Positions 1 through 8,874 of a stretch of 64,000 nucleotides of DNA are shown one piece after another. How positions within the stretch are numbered: position 1 is the first letter of the stretch; each line of letters starts with the position of its first letter. The translations under genes and the position numbers were made by a program. Origin of the DNA: an uncultured Thomasclavelia sp. (GTDB lineage Bacteria > Bacillota_I > Bacilli_A > Erysipelotrichales > Coprobacillaceae); NCBI RefSeq assembly GCF_944324745.1, contig NZ_CALUXO010000018.1, positions 1-64,000 of the forward strand, written 5' to 3'. Below the pieces are notes generated by a model. The model had not been told where the DNA came from and did no database searches. It was given only the letters and a program-made list of their open reading frames with translations.

Positions 1-16
1 TTTCATATTTACCTCC
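1..16 (-). promoter_or_regulatory. RBS and first codons of a leftward gene leaving the window
   Basis: On the minus strand a GGAGGT ribosome binding site (16-11) precedes an ATG at 6-4 followed by AAA, after which the window ends. Only Met-Lys is visible, so the product is unknown. A short imperfect hairpin (GTCCG 23-27 with CGGAC 39-43) lies in its leader. The IS110 element stands directly upstream of this gene. Confidence 0.5.
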
Positions 17-84
17 ATTTCCGTCCGTCTTCGTCGGTCGGACACAAACATTTTATTAAAAATAATTTCTCTCCAATCGTTTTT

Positions 85-115
85 GTAGTATCCTATAAGA
101 GAGGTGGTATACTAC
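85..115 (+). repeat. inverted repeat at the IS110 left side
   Basis: GTAGTAT (85-91) pairs perfectly with ATACTAC (109-115), extended by CC/GG around a one-base bulge. It overlaps the possible extended -10 of the leader RNA and may mark or regulate the left end. Confidence 0.5.
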
Positions 116-302
116 AGAGCACGTGGAGGAGAGTAGGCAATTCTACTCGATATAGAATATCCTGAATATTTATAAGTCGCCGTCAGTCTTTCAAGCACAA
201 ACAAGTAGGACTTAGAGCCTGGACACTTAAGATTGTTTTAATCAACTATAGTGATATTTCGCAGACTGACAGTCAATGCCACTTCTCCTTTTTTGAAAGG
301 AG
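115..302 (+). ncRNA. candidate IS110 bridge RNA
   Basis: The region before the transposase holds a run of hairpins: GAGTAG/CTACTC (131-136 with 143-148); a bulged stem pairing 151-160 with 166-174; an 8-bp long-range stem (182-189 with 263-270) closing a loop of about 70 nt with an inner stem (203-209 with 218-228); and a terminator-like hairpin at 285-302. An extended -10 (TGGTATACT, 105-113) would start a transcript near 118-120, giving about 180 nt. Known of the family: IS110-group elements make a bridge RNA of about this size from the left end, with target- and donor-binding loops. That this is one is inference; which loop reads target or donor was not determined. Confidence 0.55.
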
Positions 303-309
303 TTTTTTT
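285..309 (+). terminator. hairpin and T7 run just before the transposase start
   Basis: CTCCTTT (285-291) pairs with AAAGGAG (296-302) around a 4-base loop, followed by seven T and then the ATG at 310. The 3' arm is the transposase ribosome binding site. The structure could both end the leader RNA and hide the RBS in transcripts entering from outside. Confidence 0.7.
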
Positions 310-1575
310 ATGCTTAAAATCCACCGTTTTAATTGTGCTGGTCTTGATGTTCACAAGAACCTTATTGTTGCCACCATTGGTATCACTGACAAGAAAACTC
401 GTGTCACTGAATATATTCAAAAAGTTTTCTCTTCTCTTAACTATGATCTCTATAACCTTAAAAACTGGCTTATTGAGCACAAATGCTTTGATGTCTGCAT
501 GGAATCTACCGGTAAATATTGGATCCCTGTCTTCAATATTCTTGAGACTGAATCTAAAATGAATATTGTCCTTGTTCATCCTAAATATGTCAAAGCTATC
601 AAAGGCAAAAAAACAGACAAGAAAGATTCCAAATGGATTTGTGATCTTTTCAAACATGATCTTCTCAAATCATCTTTTATCCCATCTAAGGATATTCGTG
701 AATTAAGAAATCTCTCTCGTTACCGCTTCAAGCTCATCTGTATGCGTACTTCTGAACGGAATCGTTATCAGAATTCTATGACCGTTTCCAATATCGCTCT
801 TGCTTCTGTTGTTTCTGATCCTTTTGGAAAAACAGCTAAAGCCATAATGAATGAAGTTCTATCTACTGAAGCTATTGATGAAGCTAAAATCACAAAACTT
901 ATACATGGCAGCTGCAGAAACAAAGACAAAATAATTGAATCTCTTAAAAATTCCAAGATTGAGCCCGATCAAAGATTTAAGATGACAGAAATTCAATCAC
1001 ATATGAATGAACTTGATAAACATATTGAAGCTGTTGAAATAGAAATCATCAAACGTGCTTCCAGATACTTTGATGATTTCATCCATATTACGGAAATTGA
1101 TGGAATACAGCTTATGTCTGCTATTCTTATCATTTCTGAAATCGGTGTTGATATGACACAATTTGAAACAGATAAACAGCTATGCTGCTGGGCTGGAGTC
1201 TCTCCTGCCAATAATGAAAGTGCAGGAAAGAAAAGATCAGTTCGTATCAGCAAAGCCGGGCAGTATCTTAAACCGGTATTAGTACAATGTGCATTGGCAG
1301 CCATCAGAAAGAAAAACAGTTATTTTGGTCAAAAGTATACAAGGATCAAGAAAAGAAGAGGACACAAGAAAGCAATCATAGCTATCGCAAGAATGATGCT
1401 TGTCAGTATTTATCACATGATTCTTACTGGAGAAAAGTTCAATCCTTCAGACTACGAATCATTTAAGGATCCAAAGCCACAAAGAGAAAAGAATAATTAT
1501 ACAGTTGAGACAGCACTGGACTTTCTAAAATCACAGGGATTTGATGTATCATCTATTCAAGAAATTCCTAAATAA
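310..1575 (+). CDS. IS110-family transposase (DEDD recombinase)
   Basis: A 421-residue transposase of usual family length. The N-terminal RuvC-like DEDD domain shows D13 (LDVHK), E65 (MESTG), D103 and D106 (KTDKKDSKW). A coiled middle section follows. The C-terminal Transposase_20 domain (about 255-345) carries the EIDGI and CWAGVSP motifs and S304 in NNESAG, the position of the family's catalytic serine. All key residues are present and the frame is open, so it may be active. It starts at ATG 310 with AAGGAG inside a hairpin (285-302). Known of the family: the enzyme excises a circle and inserts it under guidance of an element-encoded RNA. Confidence 0.93.
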   Translation: MLKIHRFNCAGLDVHKNLIVATIGITDKKTRVTEYIQKVFSSLNYDLYNLKNWLIEHKCFDVCMESTGKYWIPVFNILETESKMNIVLVHPKYVKAIKGKKTDKKDSKWICDLFKHDLLKSSFIPSKDIRELRNLSRYRFKLICMRTSERNRYQNSMTVSNIALASVVSDPFGKTAKAIMNEVLSTEAIDEAKITKLIHGSCRNKDKIIESLKNSKIEPDQRFKMTEIQSHMNELDKHIEAVEIEIIKRASRYFDDFIHITEIDGIQLMSAILIISEIGVDMTQFETDKQLCCWAGVSPANNESAGKKRSVRISKAGQYLKPVLVQCALAAIRKKNSYFGQKYTRIKKRRGHKKAIIAIARMMLVSIYHMILTGEKFNPSDYESFKDPKPQREKNNYTVETALDFLKSQGFDVSSIQEIPK

Positions 1576-1599
1576 TATTCTGTTTTTTCTAAATGAAAC

Positions 1600-1628
1600 C
1601 GAACTTGTTTTTAAGTTCGTCTTTTTTT
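1600..1628 (+). terminator. terminator after IS110 transposase
   Basis: CGAACTT (1600-1606) pairs with AAGTTCG (1613-1619), followed by a T-rich run. Confidence 0.8.
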
Positions 1629-1749
1629 GTGTTTTTACTCACGATTGGGTCAAATTATTTTTCACACTTCCTCCAGTAATAATGTAGCAAAAAAAAGATA
1701 AAGTTAGTTTATTTATTGATTAAGTGGTTGAAATTAATGATTGAACGGA

Positions 1750-1775
1750 AAAACGAAGAGTTGCCTCTTCGTTTT
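1750..1775 (-). terminator. terminator of the PRD gene
   Basis: AAACGAAGAG (1751-1760) pairs with CTCTTCGTTT (1765-1774). It lies about 40 bases past the PRD stop codon and reads into T on the minus strand. The symmetric A/T flanks could also let it act rightward. Confidence 0.75.
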
Positions 1776-1810
1776 ATCCATAAATTTATTCATATTTTAT
1801 TATATTAGTT

Positions 1811-2488
1811 TTAGTCAAGACGATTATTAGCAACAACAAAATGCAATGCAATAAAAGCTAGTTCATCATCGTTAAATGAAAGATTTAATTGTTGCTTGAT
1901 AATTTCATTTAAAACCTGGCTATATTTAAATTCAGTTGGATGACGTTCAATTATTTTATCTTTTAACGGATTTTCAACTTGTTCATTTTTACTTAAGCGT
2001 TCTAAAGCCGGTTCTAAGTGTAGACCGATAGCAATGATCAAACGATCATCATTACGATAATCATGTTGGAATTTTTCATTAATTACATCCATTGATTGTC
2101 TTAAAATTTGATAAACATGCTCATCGAGTAAGTCTAATCCTGAATTAATTTCTAAATCTAATTTTTGATTTTTTGATAAATACATTGAAACTAATGATAT
2201 TTCGGCTTCAGGAAATTCAATATTAAATTCAGTTGCTAAGCGATCACAAAGCATTTTAGCATATGGATAACTATATTCTTGTTTATATGAAGAAATTTGA
2301 CTATTACTTAAAGGAATATAGTTATTAGATTTAATTCTTAAAATTGCAATAGCTAAGTGAACTGCTAGATTATTGATTGAATTTTCACTAAGTGTTAAAT
2401 CATAATCGTTGATTGTATTTTTTATGATACTTGTAATAAGCGCTTTTGTTTGATCAAAAGCTTCGTCATTATTGACTTGTAAATCCAT
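1811..2488 (-). CDS. stand-alone dual-PRD regulatory protein
   Basis: A 225-residue protein made of two PTS regulation domains (PRD1 about 1-105, PRD2 about 110-225), with conserved histidines in AVHLA, GLHLEPAL and ALHFVVAN. Known of the family: BglG/LicT antiterminators and LicR/MtlR activators use such domains to sense PTS phosphorylation, but carry an N-terminal RNA-binding CAT domain or HTH. Neither is here. The start is sound (AGGAGG 9 bases upstream of the ATG) and the DNA before it looks non-coding, so the output domain is not lost to a nearby frameshift. It may act by dimerising with another regulator. It is divergent from pflB. Confidence 0.8.
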   Translation of the reverse strand: MDLQVNNDEAFDQTKALITSIIKNTINDYDLTLSENSINNLAVHLAIAILRIKSNNYIPLSNSQISSYKQEYSYPYAKMLCDRLATEFNIEFPEAEISLVSMYLSKNQKLDLEINSGLDLLDEHVYQILRQSMDVINEKFQHDYRNDDRLIIAIGLHLEPALERLSKNEQVENPLKDKIIERHPTEFKYSQVLNEIIKQQLNLSFNDDELAFIALHFVVANNRLD

Positions 2489-2945
2489 TGTGAAACCTCC
2501 TACAACATAGATTATACTATATAATAAATTGAAGAAAAAATCTACTATTAAATCATTTATTTTTTTACATCTAATAGTGTTTGTAACTATCTGTTATTAG
2601 TCTATGGTTATTTGTAATCAATAATACATAGTATTATATTATTTTAAATGGAAGCGCTTACAAGAAAAACGTTTTTATCAGCAAAAATCAAAGAAAAAGA
2701 ATTGTTAAAAATAATTTGTTTTTTTGGTGCAAATCACTGGAATATAAAATCATTTTATAATATAATGCAATCGTGGATAACAAAGGGAAAACAAGTGATT
2801 TTCCAAAATATAGTGTGTGTTATTCTTATTTGTAAATGTTTACTTAGAGTTAAATGAGTAATCTGCCAATATCCCTTGCTTAAATCAGATTATTATAAAC
2901 TCAAGTAAGATTTGCTGGAAAAAATTTAAGGAGGAAAAAATTTAT
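2489..2945. other. divergent intergenic region between the PRD gene and pflB
   Basis: This 457-base stretch has no convincing gene. On the minus strand a TATAAT-like box lies shortly before the PRD gene. Toward pflB there is a cre-like site (2649-2662), TATAAT boxes at 2756-2766 with a weak CTGGAA at 2737, a 12-bp palindrome GTAAATGTTTAC (2832-2843), and a leader hairpin TAATCTG/CAGATTA (2859-2865 with 2886-2892). A 69-codon open frame at 2648-2857 has no ribosome binding site and low-complexity content. Confidence 0.6.
2649..2662. promoter_or_regulatory. cre-like CcpA site upstream of pflB
   Basis: The 14-mer TGGAAGCGCTTACA fits the CcpA cre consensus (TGWAANCGNTNWCA) at all but the third base. 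It sits about 90 bases upstream of the probable pflB -10, a position where CcpA usually activates overflow-metabolism genes. That role is inference. Confidence 0.6.
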
Positions 2946-5198
2946 ATGTTAAAGAAAGAACAATGGAATGGCTTTAAAGGTAGACTTTGGAAAGAAGAAG
3001 TAAACGTTCGTGACTTCATCCAACAAAACTACAAACCATATTATGGTGATGAATCATTCTTGGCCGGACCTACTGAAGCAACAGATAAGTTATGGGGTAA
3101 ACTTCAGGAACTTCAAAAAGAAGAACGTGCTAATAACGGAGTATTAGATATGGAAACTCATGTAGTTTCTGGATTAACTGCTTATGGGCCTGGATATATT
3201 GATGAAGATCTTAAAGATCTTGAAAAAGTTGTAGGTCTTCAAACTGATAAACCTTTAAAAAGAGCATTTATGCCTTATGGTGGTATCAGAATGGCTGAAC
3301 AAGCTTGTGAAACTTATGGATATACACCTGATCCAGAATTACACAAAATCTTTACAGTATATCATAAAACACATAACCAAGGTGTTTTCGATGTTTATAC
3401 ACCTGAAATTAGATTAGCTCGTCGTAATAAGATCATTACTGGTTTACCAGATACTTATGGACGTGGACGTATTGTTGGGGATTATCGTCGTGTTGCTTTA
3501 TATGGTATCGATGAATTAATCAACTTTAAACAACAAGATTTGGCAGTTTGTGGTAGTGGTTCAATGACTGATGATATTATTCGTCGTCGTGAAGAAATTG
3601 CTGAACAAATCAAAGCTTTACAAGGTATGAAAAAGATGGCAGAAATTTATGGATATGATATTTCTGAACCAGCTAAAAATGCTCCAGAAGCAGTTCAATG
3701 GTTATACTTTGGATATTTAGCAGCTATCAAAACTCAAAATGGTGCTGCAATGTCAGTAGGACGTATTTCTACTTTCTTAGATATCTATATTGAAAGAGAC
3801 TTAGCTGCTGGAACAATTACTGAAGAAGAAGCTCAAGAATTAATCGACCATTTCGTTATGAAATGTAGAATGGTTAAATTCGCTCGTATTCCTTCATATA
3901 ACCAATTATTCTCAGGTGACCCAGTATGGGCTACACTAGAAGTTGCTGGTATTGGTTGTGACGGTCGTCCAATGACAACTAAAAACGATTTCCGTTTCTT
4001 ACACACATTAGAAAACATGGGACCTTCACCAGAACCAAACTTAACAGTATTATATTCTTCTAGATTACCTGAAAACTTTAAGAAATATGCTGCTAAAATT
4101 TCTATTCAAACAAGCTCAATCCAATACGAAAATGACTGCGTAATGCGTCCAGTATGGGGAGATGACTATTCAATTTGCTGCTGCGTTTCTGCAACTCAAA
4201 CTGGTAAAGAAATGCAATTCTTCGGTGCCCGTGCTAACTTAGCTAAATGTTTATTATACGCTATCAACGGTGGTGTCGATGAAAAAACTAAGACTCAAGT
4301 AGCTCCTGAATATCGTCCAATTACTTCTGAATACTTAGACTATGATGAAGTTATGAGAGCTTATGATCAATGTATGGACTGGTTAGCTGATATTTATGTA
4401 AATACACTAAACTTAATCCAATACATGCATGATAAATATTACTATGAAGCTGCTCAAATGGCTTTAATTGATACTGATGTTAAACGTACATTTGCAACTG
4501 GTATCGCTGGATTCTCTCATGTAGTAGACTCTTTAAGTGCTATCAAATATGCAAAAGTTAAAACAATCCGTGATGAAGATGGTATCGTTGTTGACTATGA
4601 AACTGAAGGAGATTTCCCTCGTTATGGTAACGATGATGACCGTGCTGATGATATCGCAGTTTGGTTATTACAAACTTTCTTAGGAAAGATCAAAAAACAT
4701 CACACTTATCGTGATTCTGAACCAACTACTTCTATCTTAACTATTACTTCTAACGTAGTTTATGGTAAAGCAACTGGTTCATTACCTGATGGACGTAAAG
4801 CTGGTGAACCATTATCTCCAGGTGCAAACCCATCATACGGTGCTGAAAAATCTGGTTTATTAGCTTCATTAAACTCTGTAGCTAAATTACCATATGAATG
4901 GGCATTAGATGGTATTTCTAATACTCAAACAATCAGCCCTGATACATTAGGACATGATTTAGAAGAACGTAAAAATACATTAGCTAGAGTATTAGATGGA
5001 TACTTTGATCAAGGTGCTCATCACTTAAATGTTAACGTATTTGGAACTGAAAAATTAATTGATGCTATGGAACATCCAGAAAAAGAAGAATATGCAAACT
5101 TCACAATTCGTGTATCTGGATATGCAGTTAAATTCATTGACTTAACTCGTGAACAACAATTAGACGTTATTTCAAGAACTTGCCATAAATCAATGTAA
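2946..5198 (+). CDS. pflB: pyruvate formate-lyase (formate C-acetyltransferase)
   Basis: A 750-residue glycyl-radical enzyme that converts pyruvate and CoA to acetyl-CoA and formate, the main anaerobic pyruvate route. The catalytic cysteines lie in [10 protein letters not shown] (C411-C413; the family needs two adjacent Cys). The glycyl radical is G725 in RVSGYAV near the C-terminus. The [12 protein letters not shown] and AINGGVDE motifs are typical of true PFL rather than of diol dehydratases or choline lyase. It starts at ATG 2946 after AAGGAGG. It is followed by its own terminator and then its activase gene. A cre-like site lies upstream. Confidence 0.98.
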   Translation: MLKKEQWNGFKGRLWKEEVNVRDFIQQNYKPYYGDESFLAGPTEATDKLWGKLQELQKEERANNGVLDMETHVVSGLTAYGPGYIDEDLKDLEKVVGLQTDKPLKRAFMPYGGIRMAEQACETYGYTPDPELHKIFTVYHKTHNQGVFDVYTPEIRLARRNKIITGLPDTYGRGRIVGDYRRVALYGIDELINFKQQDLAVCGSGSMTDDIIRRREEIAEQIKALQGMKKMAEIYGYDISEPAKNAPEAVQWLYFGYLAAIKTQNGAAMSVGRISTFLDIYIERDLAAGTITEEEAQELIDHFVMKCRMVKFARIPSYNQLFSGDPVWATLEVAGIGCDGRPMTTKNDFRFLHTLENMGPSPEPNLTVLYSSRLPENFKKYAAKISIQTSSIQYENDCVMRPVWGDDYSICCCVSATQTGKEMQFFGARANLAKCLLYAINGGVDEKTKTQVAPEYRPITSEYLDYDEVMRAYDQCMDWLADIYVNTLNLIQYMHDKYYYEAAQMALIDTDVKRTFATGIAGFSHVVDSLSAIKYAKVKTIRDEDGIVVDYETEGDFPRYGNDDDRADDIAVWLLQTFLGKIKKHHTYRDSEPTTSILTITSNVVYGKATGSLPDGRKAGEPLSPGANPSYGAEKSGLLASLNSVAKLPYEWALDGISNTQTISPDTLGHDLEERKNTLARVLDGYFDQGAHHLNVNVFGTEKLIDAMEHPEKEEYANFTIRVSGYAVKFIDLTREQQLDVISRTCHKSM

Positions 5199-5220
5199 TT
5201 TATTACAAAAATTTAATGTC

Positions 5221-5252
5221 AACAGCCTCTTAGTTTAAAGAGGCTGTTTTGA
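5221..5252 (+). terminator. terminator between pflB and pflA
   Basis: AACAGCCTCTT (5221-5231) pairs with AAGAGGCTGTT (5238-5248), followed by T. An 11-bp stem should stop most pflB transcripts, leaving pflA expressed by read-through or its own weak promoter. That would match the low need for activase relative to PFL. Confidence 0.85.
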
Positions 5253-5283
5253 TAAATCTAGAAATAGGAAAATGGAGAAAACA

Positions 5284-6045
5284 ATGGATACTACAATTAA
5301 AGCAAAAGTGCATTCAATTGAAAGCTTTGGTTCTGTCGATGGCCCAGGAATTCGTTATATTCTCTTTTTATCTGGTTGTCCTTTACGCTGTAAATATTGC
5401 CATAATCCAGATACTTGGGCTAATGCTAAACCAACGATGGAAATGACCCCTCAAGAAGCTTTAGATAAAGCTATGAAATATAAGAGCTATTGGGGTGAAG
5501 ATGGTGGTATTACTGTCAGTGGCGGTGAACCATTATTACAAATTGATTTCTTGATCGAATTATTTAAAATGGCTAAAGCTGAGGGAGTTACTACTTGTAT
5601 TGATACTAGCGGGGGTAATTTTACTCGGGAAGAACCATTCTTTTCTAAATTTAATGAATTAATGAAATATACTGATTTATTGTTAGTTGATATCAAACAT
5701 ATCAATGAACAAGAACATATTAATTTAACTGGTAAAACTAATACTAATATCTTAGATATGGCTCGTTATTTATCAGATATTGAAAAACCAGTTTGGATCA
5801 GACATGTCTTAGTTCCTGGAATTACCGATAATGATGAATATTTAAAACAATTAGATCAATTTATTAGTACTTTAAATAATGTTCAAAAAGTGGAAGTTTT
5901 ACCTTACCATACATTAGGTACTTTTAAATGGGAAGAATTAAAGATTCCTTATCCATTAGAAGGAGTTAATCCACCTAGCGAAGAAAGAGTTGCTAATGCC
6001 AAGAAATTATTACATACTGATCAATATCCAAAAAAGAAATATTAA
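5284..6045 (+). CDS. pflA: pyruvate formate-lyase activating enzyme
   Basis: A radical SAM protein (253 residues) that abstracts a hydrogen from the PFL glycine to create the glycyl radical. The 4Fe-4S motif CPLRCKYC gives C32, C36 and C39 (CxxxCxxC). GGEPLLQ is the SAM-binding GGE motif, and the DGPGIR stretch typical of glycyl-radical activases lies just before the cluster. The ATG at 5284 has GGAG six bases upstream. An in-frame ATG at 5272 is also possible but its GGA is too close. A terminator follows at 6052. Confidence 0.96.
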   Translation: MDTTIKAKVHSIESFGSVDGPGIRYILFLSGCPLRCKYCHNPDTWANAKPTMEMTPQEALDKAMKYKSYWGEDGGITVSGGEPLLQIDFLIELFKMAKAEGVTTCIDTSGGNFTREEPFFSKFNELMKYTDLLLVDIKHINEQEHINLTGKTNTNILDMARYLSDIEKPVWIRHVLVPGITDNDEYLKQLDQFISTLNNVQKVEVLPYHTLGTFKWEELKIPYPLEGVNPPSEERVANAKKLLHTDQYPKKKY

Positions 6046-6051
6046 TCGACG

Positions 6052-6080
6052 GGATAAACTTAAAGGTTTATCCTTTTTAT
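6052..6080 (+). terminator. terminator after pflA
   Basis: GGATAAAC (6052-6059) pairs with GTTTATCC (6066-6073), followed by TTTTTAT. Confidence 0.85.
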
Positions 6081-6081
6081 G

Positions 6082-6110
6082 TTCAATTATTTGGAAAATT
6101 AAGTTATAAT
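6082..6110 (+). promoter_or_regulatory. promoter of the ROK kinase gene
   Basis: TTCAAT (6082-6087) and TATAAT (6105-6110) with a 17-base spacer, 28 bases before the start codon. Confidence 0.6.
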
Positions 6111-6137
6111 AGGATATATGAACGAGGAGGTATAGTA

Positions 6138-7016
6138 ATGAAATTAGGTGCGATTGAAGCTGGAGGAACAAAGTTTGTTGTTTGTATCGGTGATGAATCG
6201 GGAAATGTGATTGAAAGAGCGACATTTCCAACAGAAACTCCAGAAAAAACAATGGCCAATGTATTTAAGTTTTTTGATGGGAAAGATATTGAAGCATTAG
6301 GAGTAGGAAGTTTTGGTCCAATTGATCCTGATGTTAAAAGTCCAACTTATGGTTATATTACTACAACACCAAAACCAGGATGGCAAAATTATAATATCAT
6401 AGGTGAGTTAAAAAAACGTTACAATATTCCAATGGGATTTGATACTGATGTTAATGGTGCCTGCTTAGGAGAAGCTTATTTTGGAGCAGCTAAAGGATTG
6501 GATAGTGCTTTATATATGACAATTGGTACTGGTATTGGTTGTGGTGCTATTGTAGAAGGAAATTTAGTTCATGGATTATTACATCCTGAAATGGGACATA
6601 TTAAAATGATCGTCCGTGAAGATGACAGCTATGCTGGTAAGTGTCCTTATCATGGTACTTGCTTTGAAGGATTAGCTGCTGGTCCAGCAATCGAAGCTCG
6701 TTGGGGTAAAAAAGGTCAAGAATTACCTGCTGATCATCCAGCTTGGGATTTAGAAGCTTATTATATTGGACAAGCATTAGCTAATTATATTTTGATCTTA
6801 TCACCTAAAAAGATCATTATTGGTGGTGGGGTAGCTAAACAAAAACAGTTATTTCCAATGATTTTCAAATATGTTAGAGAATTTTTAAATGGATATGTGC
6901 AAAAAGATGAGATTTTAACTGATAAAATTGCTGAATATATCGTTTCACCAGGATTAGGTGATAATGCTGGAGTATGTGGTGCTTTAGCTTTAGCTAAATT
7001 AGCATTAGAAAAATAA
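6138..7016 (+). CDS. scrK: ROK-family fructokinase
   Basis: A 292-residue ROK sugar kinase phosphorylating a hexose at C6 with ATP. It opens with AIEAGGTKF (phosphate-binding loop). DTDVNGACLGE supplies the catalytic Asp, and TIGTGIGCG the second ATP loop. HPEMGH followed by CPYHGTC is the ROK zinc-binding pattern. The short length and sequence style are those of the ScrK/GmuE fructokinase branch rather than glucokinases. It starts at ATG 6138 with AGGAGG, is monocistronic, and ends at a shared terminator. The GH32 fructosidase about 4 kb away could supply fructose. Substrate is inferred. Confidence 0.88.
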   Translation: MKLGAIEAGGTKFVVCIGDESGNVIERATFPTETPEKTMANVFKFFDGKDIEALGVGSFGPIDPDVKSPTYGYITTTPKPGWQNYNIIGELKKRYNIPMGFDTDVNGACLGEAYFGAAKGLDSALYMTIGTGIGCGAIVEGNLVHGLLHPEMGHIKMIVREDDSYAGKCPYHGTCFEGLAAGPAIEARWGKKGQELPADHPAWDLEAYYIGQALANYILILSPKKIIIGGGVAKQKQLFPMIFKYVREFLNGYVQKDEILTDKIAEYIVSPGLGDNAGVCGALALAKLALEK

Positions 7017-7019
7017 AAG

Positions 7020-7049
7020 TGGTAATATCGATTTGATATTACCATTTTT
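7020..7049. terminator. bidirectional terminator
   Basis: TGGTAATATC (7020-7029) pairs with GATATTACCA (7035-7044), with T on both flanks. It serves the kinase gene and the convergent sulfotransferase gene. Confidence 0.85.
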
Positions 7050-8690
7050 AATTAAACCAGTAATTTTTATAATCATACTTAAAAACTCGATACCACCAGG
7101 TTGCTCCATTGCCTTTAAGTGATTGGATCAACTGATCGTTATTATCAAATTCAAATGCTTCAAAAGCACTGCCGCTATCAACAAGTGTATTATTATCTAA
7201 TTCTTGAACAGAACTAACATAGCCAGAATATGTAACTGGGATCTGTTTAACTAAACTAAAAGTCCGGTTGTTTTCATCGACTAAATATTTTTCATAATAT
7301 GAATATTCACCATTAGTTCCTATTCCGGTACCATAATAGCTATCATCCAATGAATAATCATAATCGCGACTACTGCAGTAAGTATTATTATTGTTATAGA
7401 AGTATAAATAGTACTGTCCAGCTGGCAAAGAATCATCTGCTTGATAAACTACACAATGTTGACCAGCATTTAAAGAGAAATTACCACTGGCATCTAAAAC
7501 AAGATCATCATAACCGCTTTCCTGCCAGAATTGTTTAGAATCAATCAAGTAATCTATTGTTGGTTCTTGATATAAATTAGATATTTTAATGATAGTTGAT
7601 GTCTCACGAGAACTGATGATAATGCTGTTATCATCGATTAAATCAATCGAGTTAATATGCATCCAGTCTAAGGCTTCATCACCGTCATTAGTTAAATTTT
7701 TATAATAGTTGCTAAATAAATCTTTTAAATCAATCAGCTTGTTGATATCACCAGTTGTTGCATCAATGCTGATAATCAAATCTTCCTGGGTATCACTATT
7801 TTTTTGACTTGTTAGAACTAAAAAGTCGTTTTGAGCCCCAAAAATATAATCATGATGCAGTTTGTAATCACCGGTATTATATAGATTGGTAATTTGACCA
7901 GTACGATCCATTGCTGCAATTAAACTGGCACTAGTACTGAAGTACATAATATCATCTTCAAATAAGATCCGACAGCTGCGATAGCTGATAATCGGAATTT
8001 CACTGCGTATAGTACCATCATTATCATATATTAAAATAAAATCAATTTCTTCATTATCCTCTGCTGTTCGATTTCCTAACATTGTATAAAAACCATCGCT
8101 TAAGGGTTCGTTACTTTCCCCGTTAGTAACTTCAAGTTGAATGTTATCTTCACTCCCTGCAAGGTTAGTGGCATCATAGCTCCAGCATAGACTATCAACT
8201 AAATTATCAGTTTCATCATACAAATTAACCGTAATAATATTAGTAGTACCAGGAACACTGCCAACTAGTAAATATTCGTGAACAGTAGTATAGCCGTCTT
8301 GTTCATCGTTATTTAATGATTCACTGAAACTGTTATAGCCACTTGTTTCAATGCTATAATCAGCTTTACAAGCAATATCAGTAGTAAAATACATGTAAAT
8401 TCCTGTAGTATTAGTTCCGAAAGGGTTTACGATCAATAGCGGATTATCAAAAGTATAGTTGTGCTTTTTGATTAAATGATTGATTTGTGATTTTATCTTT
8501 CCCTGTATTGTAAGTCATAGATAGTATTGACATCATCTGTAATCTCAGTCAGTTTAGTATATGTGATACTGTTATCATCTTCACTAGAGTTATAGGTCGT
8601 AACATTATCTCTGGTGATGAAAAGAACTAGTATTAAAGCTAAGACTACAATTAGTACTGGGATAATTATTTTTAATTTTGCCTTCTTCAT
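7048..8690 (-). pseudogene. aryl-sulfate sulfotransferase, split by a frameshift
   Basis: Two reading frames together make one PAPS-independent aryl-sulfate sulfotransferase (ASST). These enzymes move sulfate from one phenol ester to another outside the cytoplasm. The first frame (8690-8493) starts with a good RBS, has an N-terminal membrane anchor at about residues 8-25, and ends at a stop after 65 codons. The second frame carries the family's N-terminal domain signature YTFDNPLLIVNP and runs open for about 480 codons to 7048. Reading across the gap, the frames join if one base is restored near 8501-8503, for example a lost base in the CCC run (GGG on the coding strand). Everything else looks intact, so it may be a recent mutation, phase variation or a sequencing error. 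Confidence 0.8.
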
Positions 8691-8810
8691 TGTACCTCCT
8701 TCAGTCGCATTATTGTATAGAAATATGTAATAATTATCGAAATATCATAAAATTAAAAGGTATTGATATTAAGTTTTATGATGCAAATATATTTAGTAAA
8801 ACAATATTAA

Positions 8811-8839
8811 TTGACAGATAATATTATACAACATATAAT
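8811..8839 (+). promoter_or_regulatory. promoter of the padR operon
   Basis: TTGACA (8811-8816) and TATAAT (8834-8839) with an exact 17-base spacer, about 36 bases before the start codon. This is a near-consensus sigma-A promoter, so it needs a repressor to be controlled. Confidence 0.85.
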
Positions 8840-8844
8840 ATTAT
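8818..8844. promoter_or_regulatory. perfect palindrome over the -10, probable PadR operator
   Basis: ATAATATTATA (8818-8828) and TATAATATTAT (8834-8844) are exact reverse complements separated by CAACA. The 27-bp dyad covers the promoter spacer and the -10 box, as expected for autorepression by the first gene product. Assignment to PadR is inferred from position. Confidence 0.65.
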
Positions 8845-8874
8845 TGAAAATAAAGTAGGAAAGGGGATTGTCAG

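Larger units (their letters stand above)
60..1630 (+). mobile_element. IS110-family insertion sequence (ends approximate)
   Basis: A single DEDD-type transposase gene is preceded by about 250 bases of structured non-coding DNA and followed by a short tail with a terminator. IS110 elements usually lack clear terminal inverted repeats and make no target duplication, so the ends cannot be fixed from one copy. The limits given enclose the leader hairpins and the 3' terminator. The long left leader and short right end fit the IS110 group rather than the IS1111 group, which carries its RNA downstream. Confidence 0.65.

Noticed and set aside
2648-2857. 69-codon open frame before pflB
   Set aside because: No ribosome binding site, low-complexity content, and it overlaps the cre-like site and promoter region.
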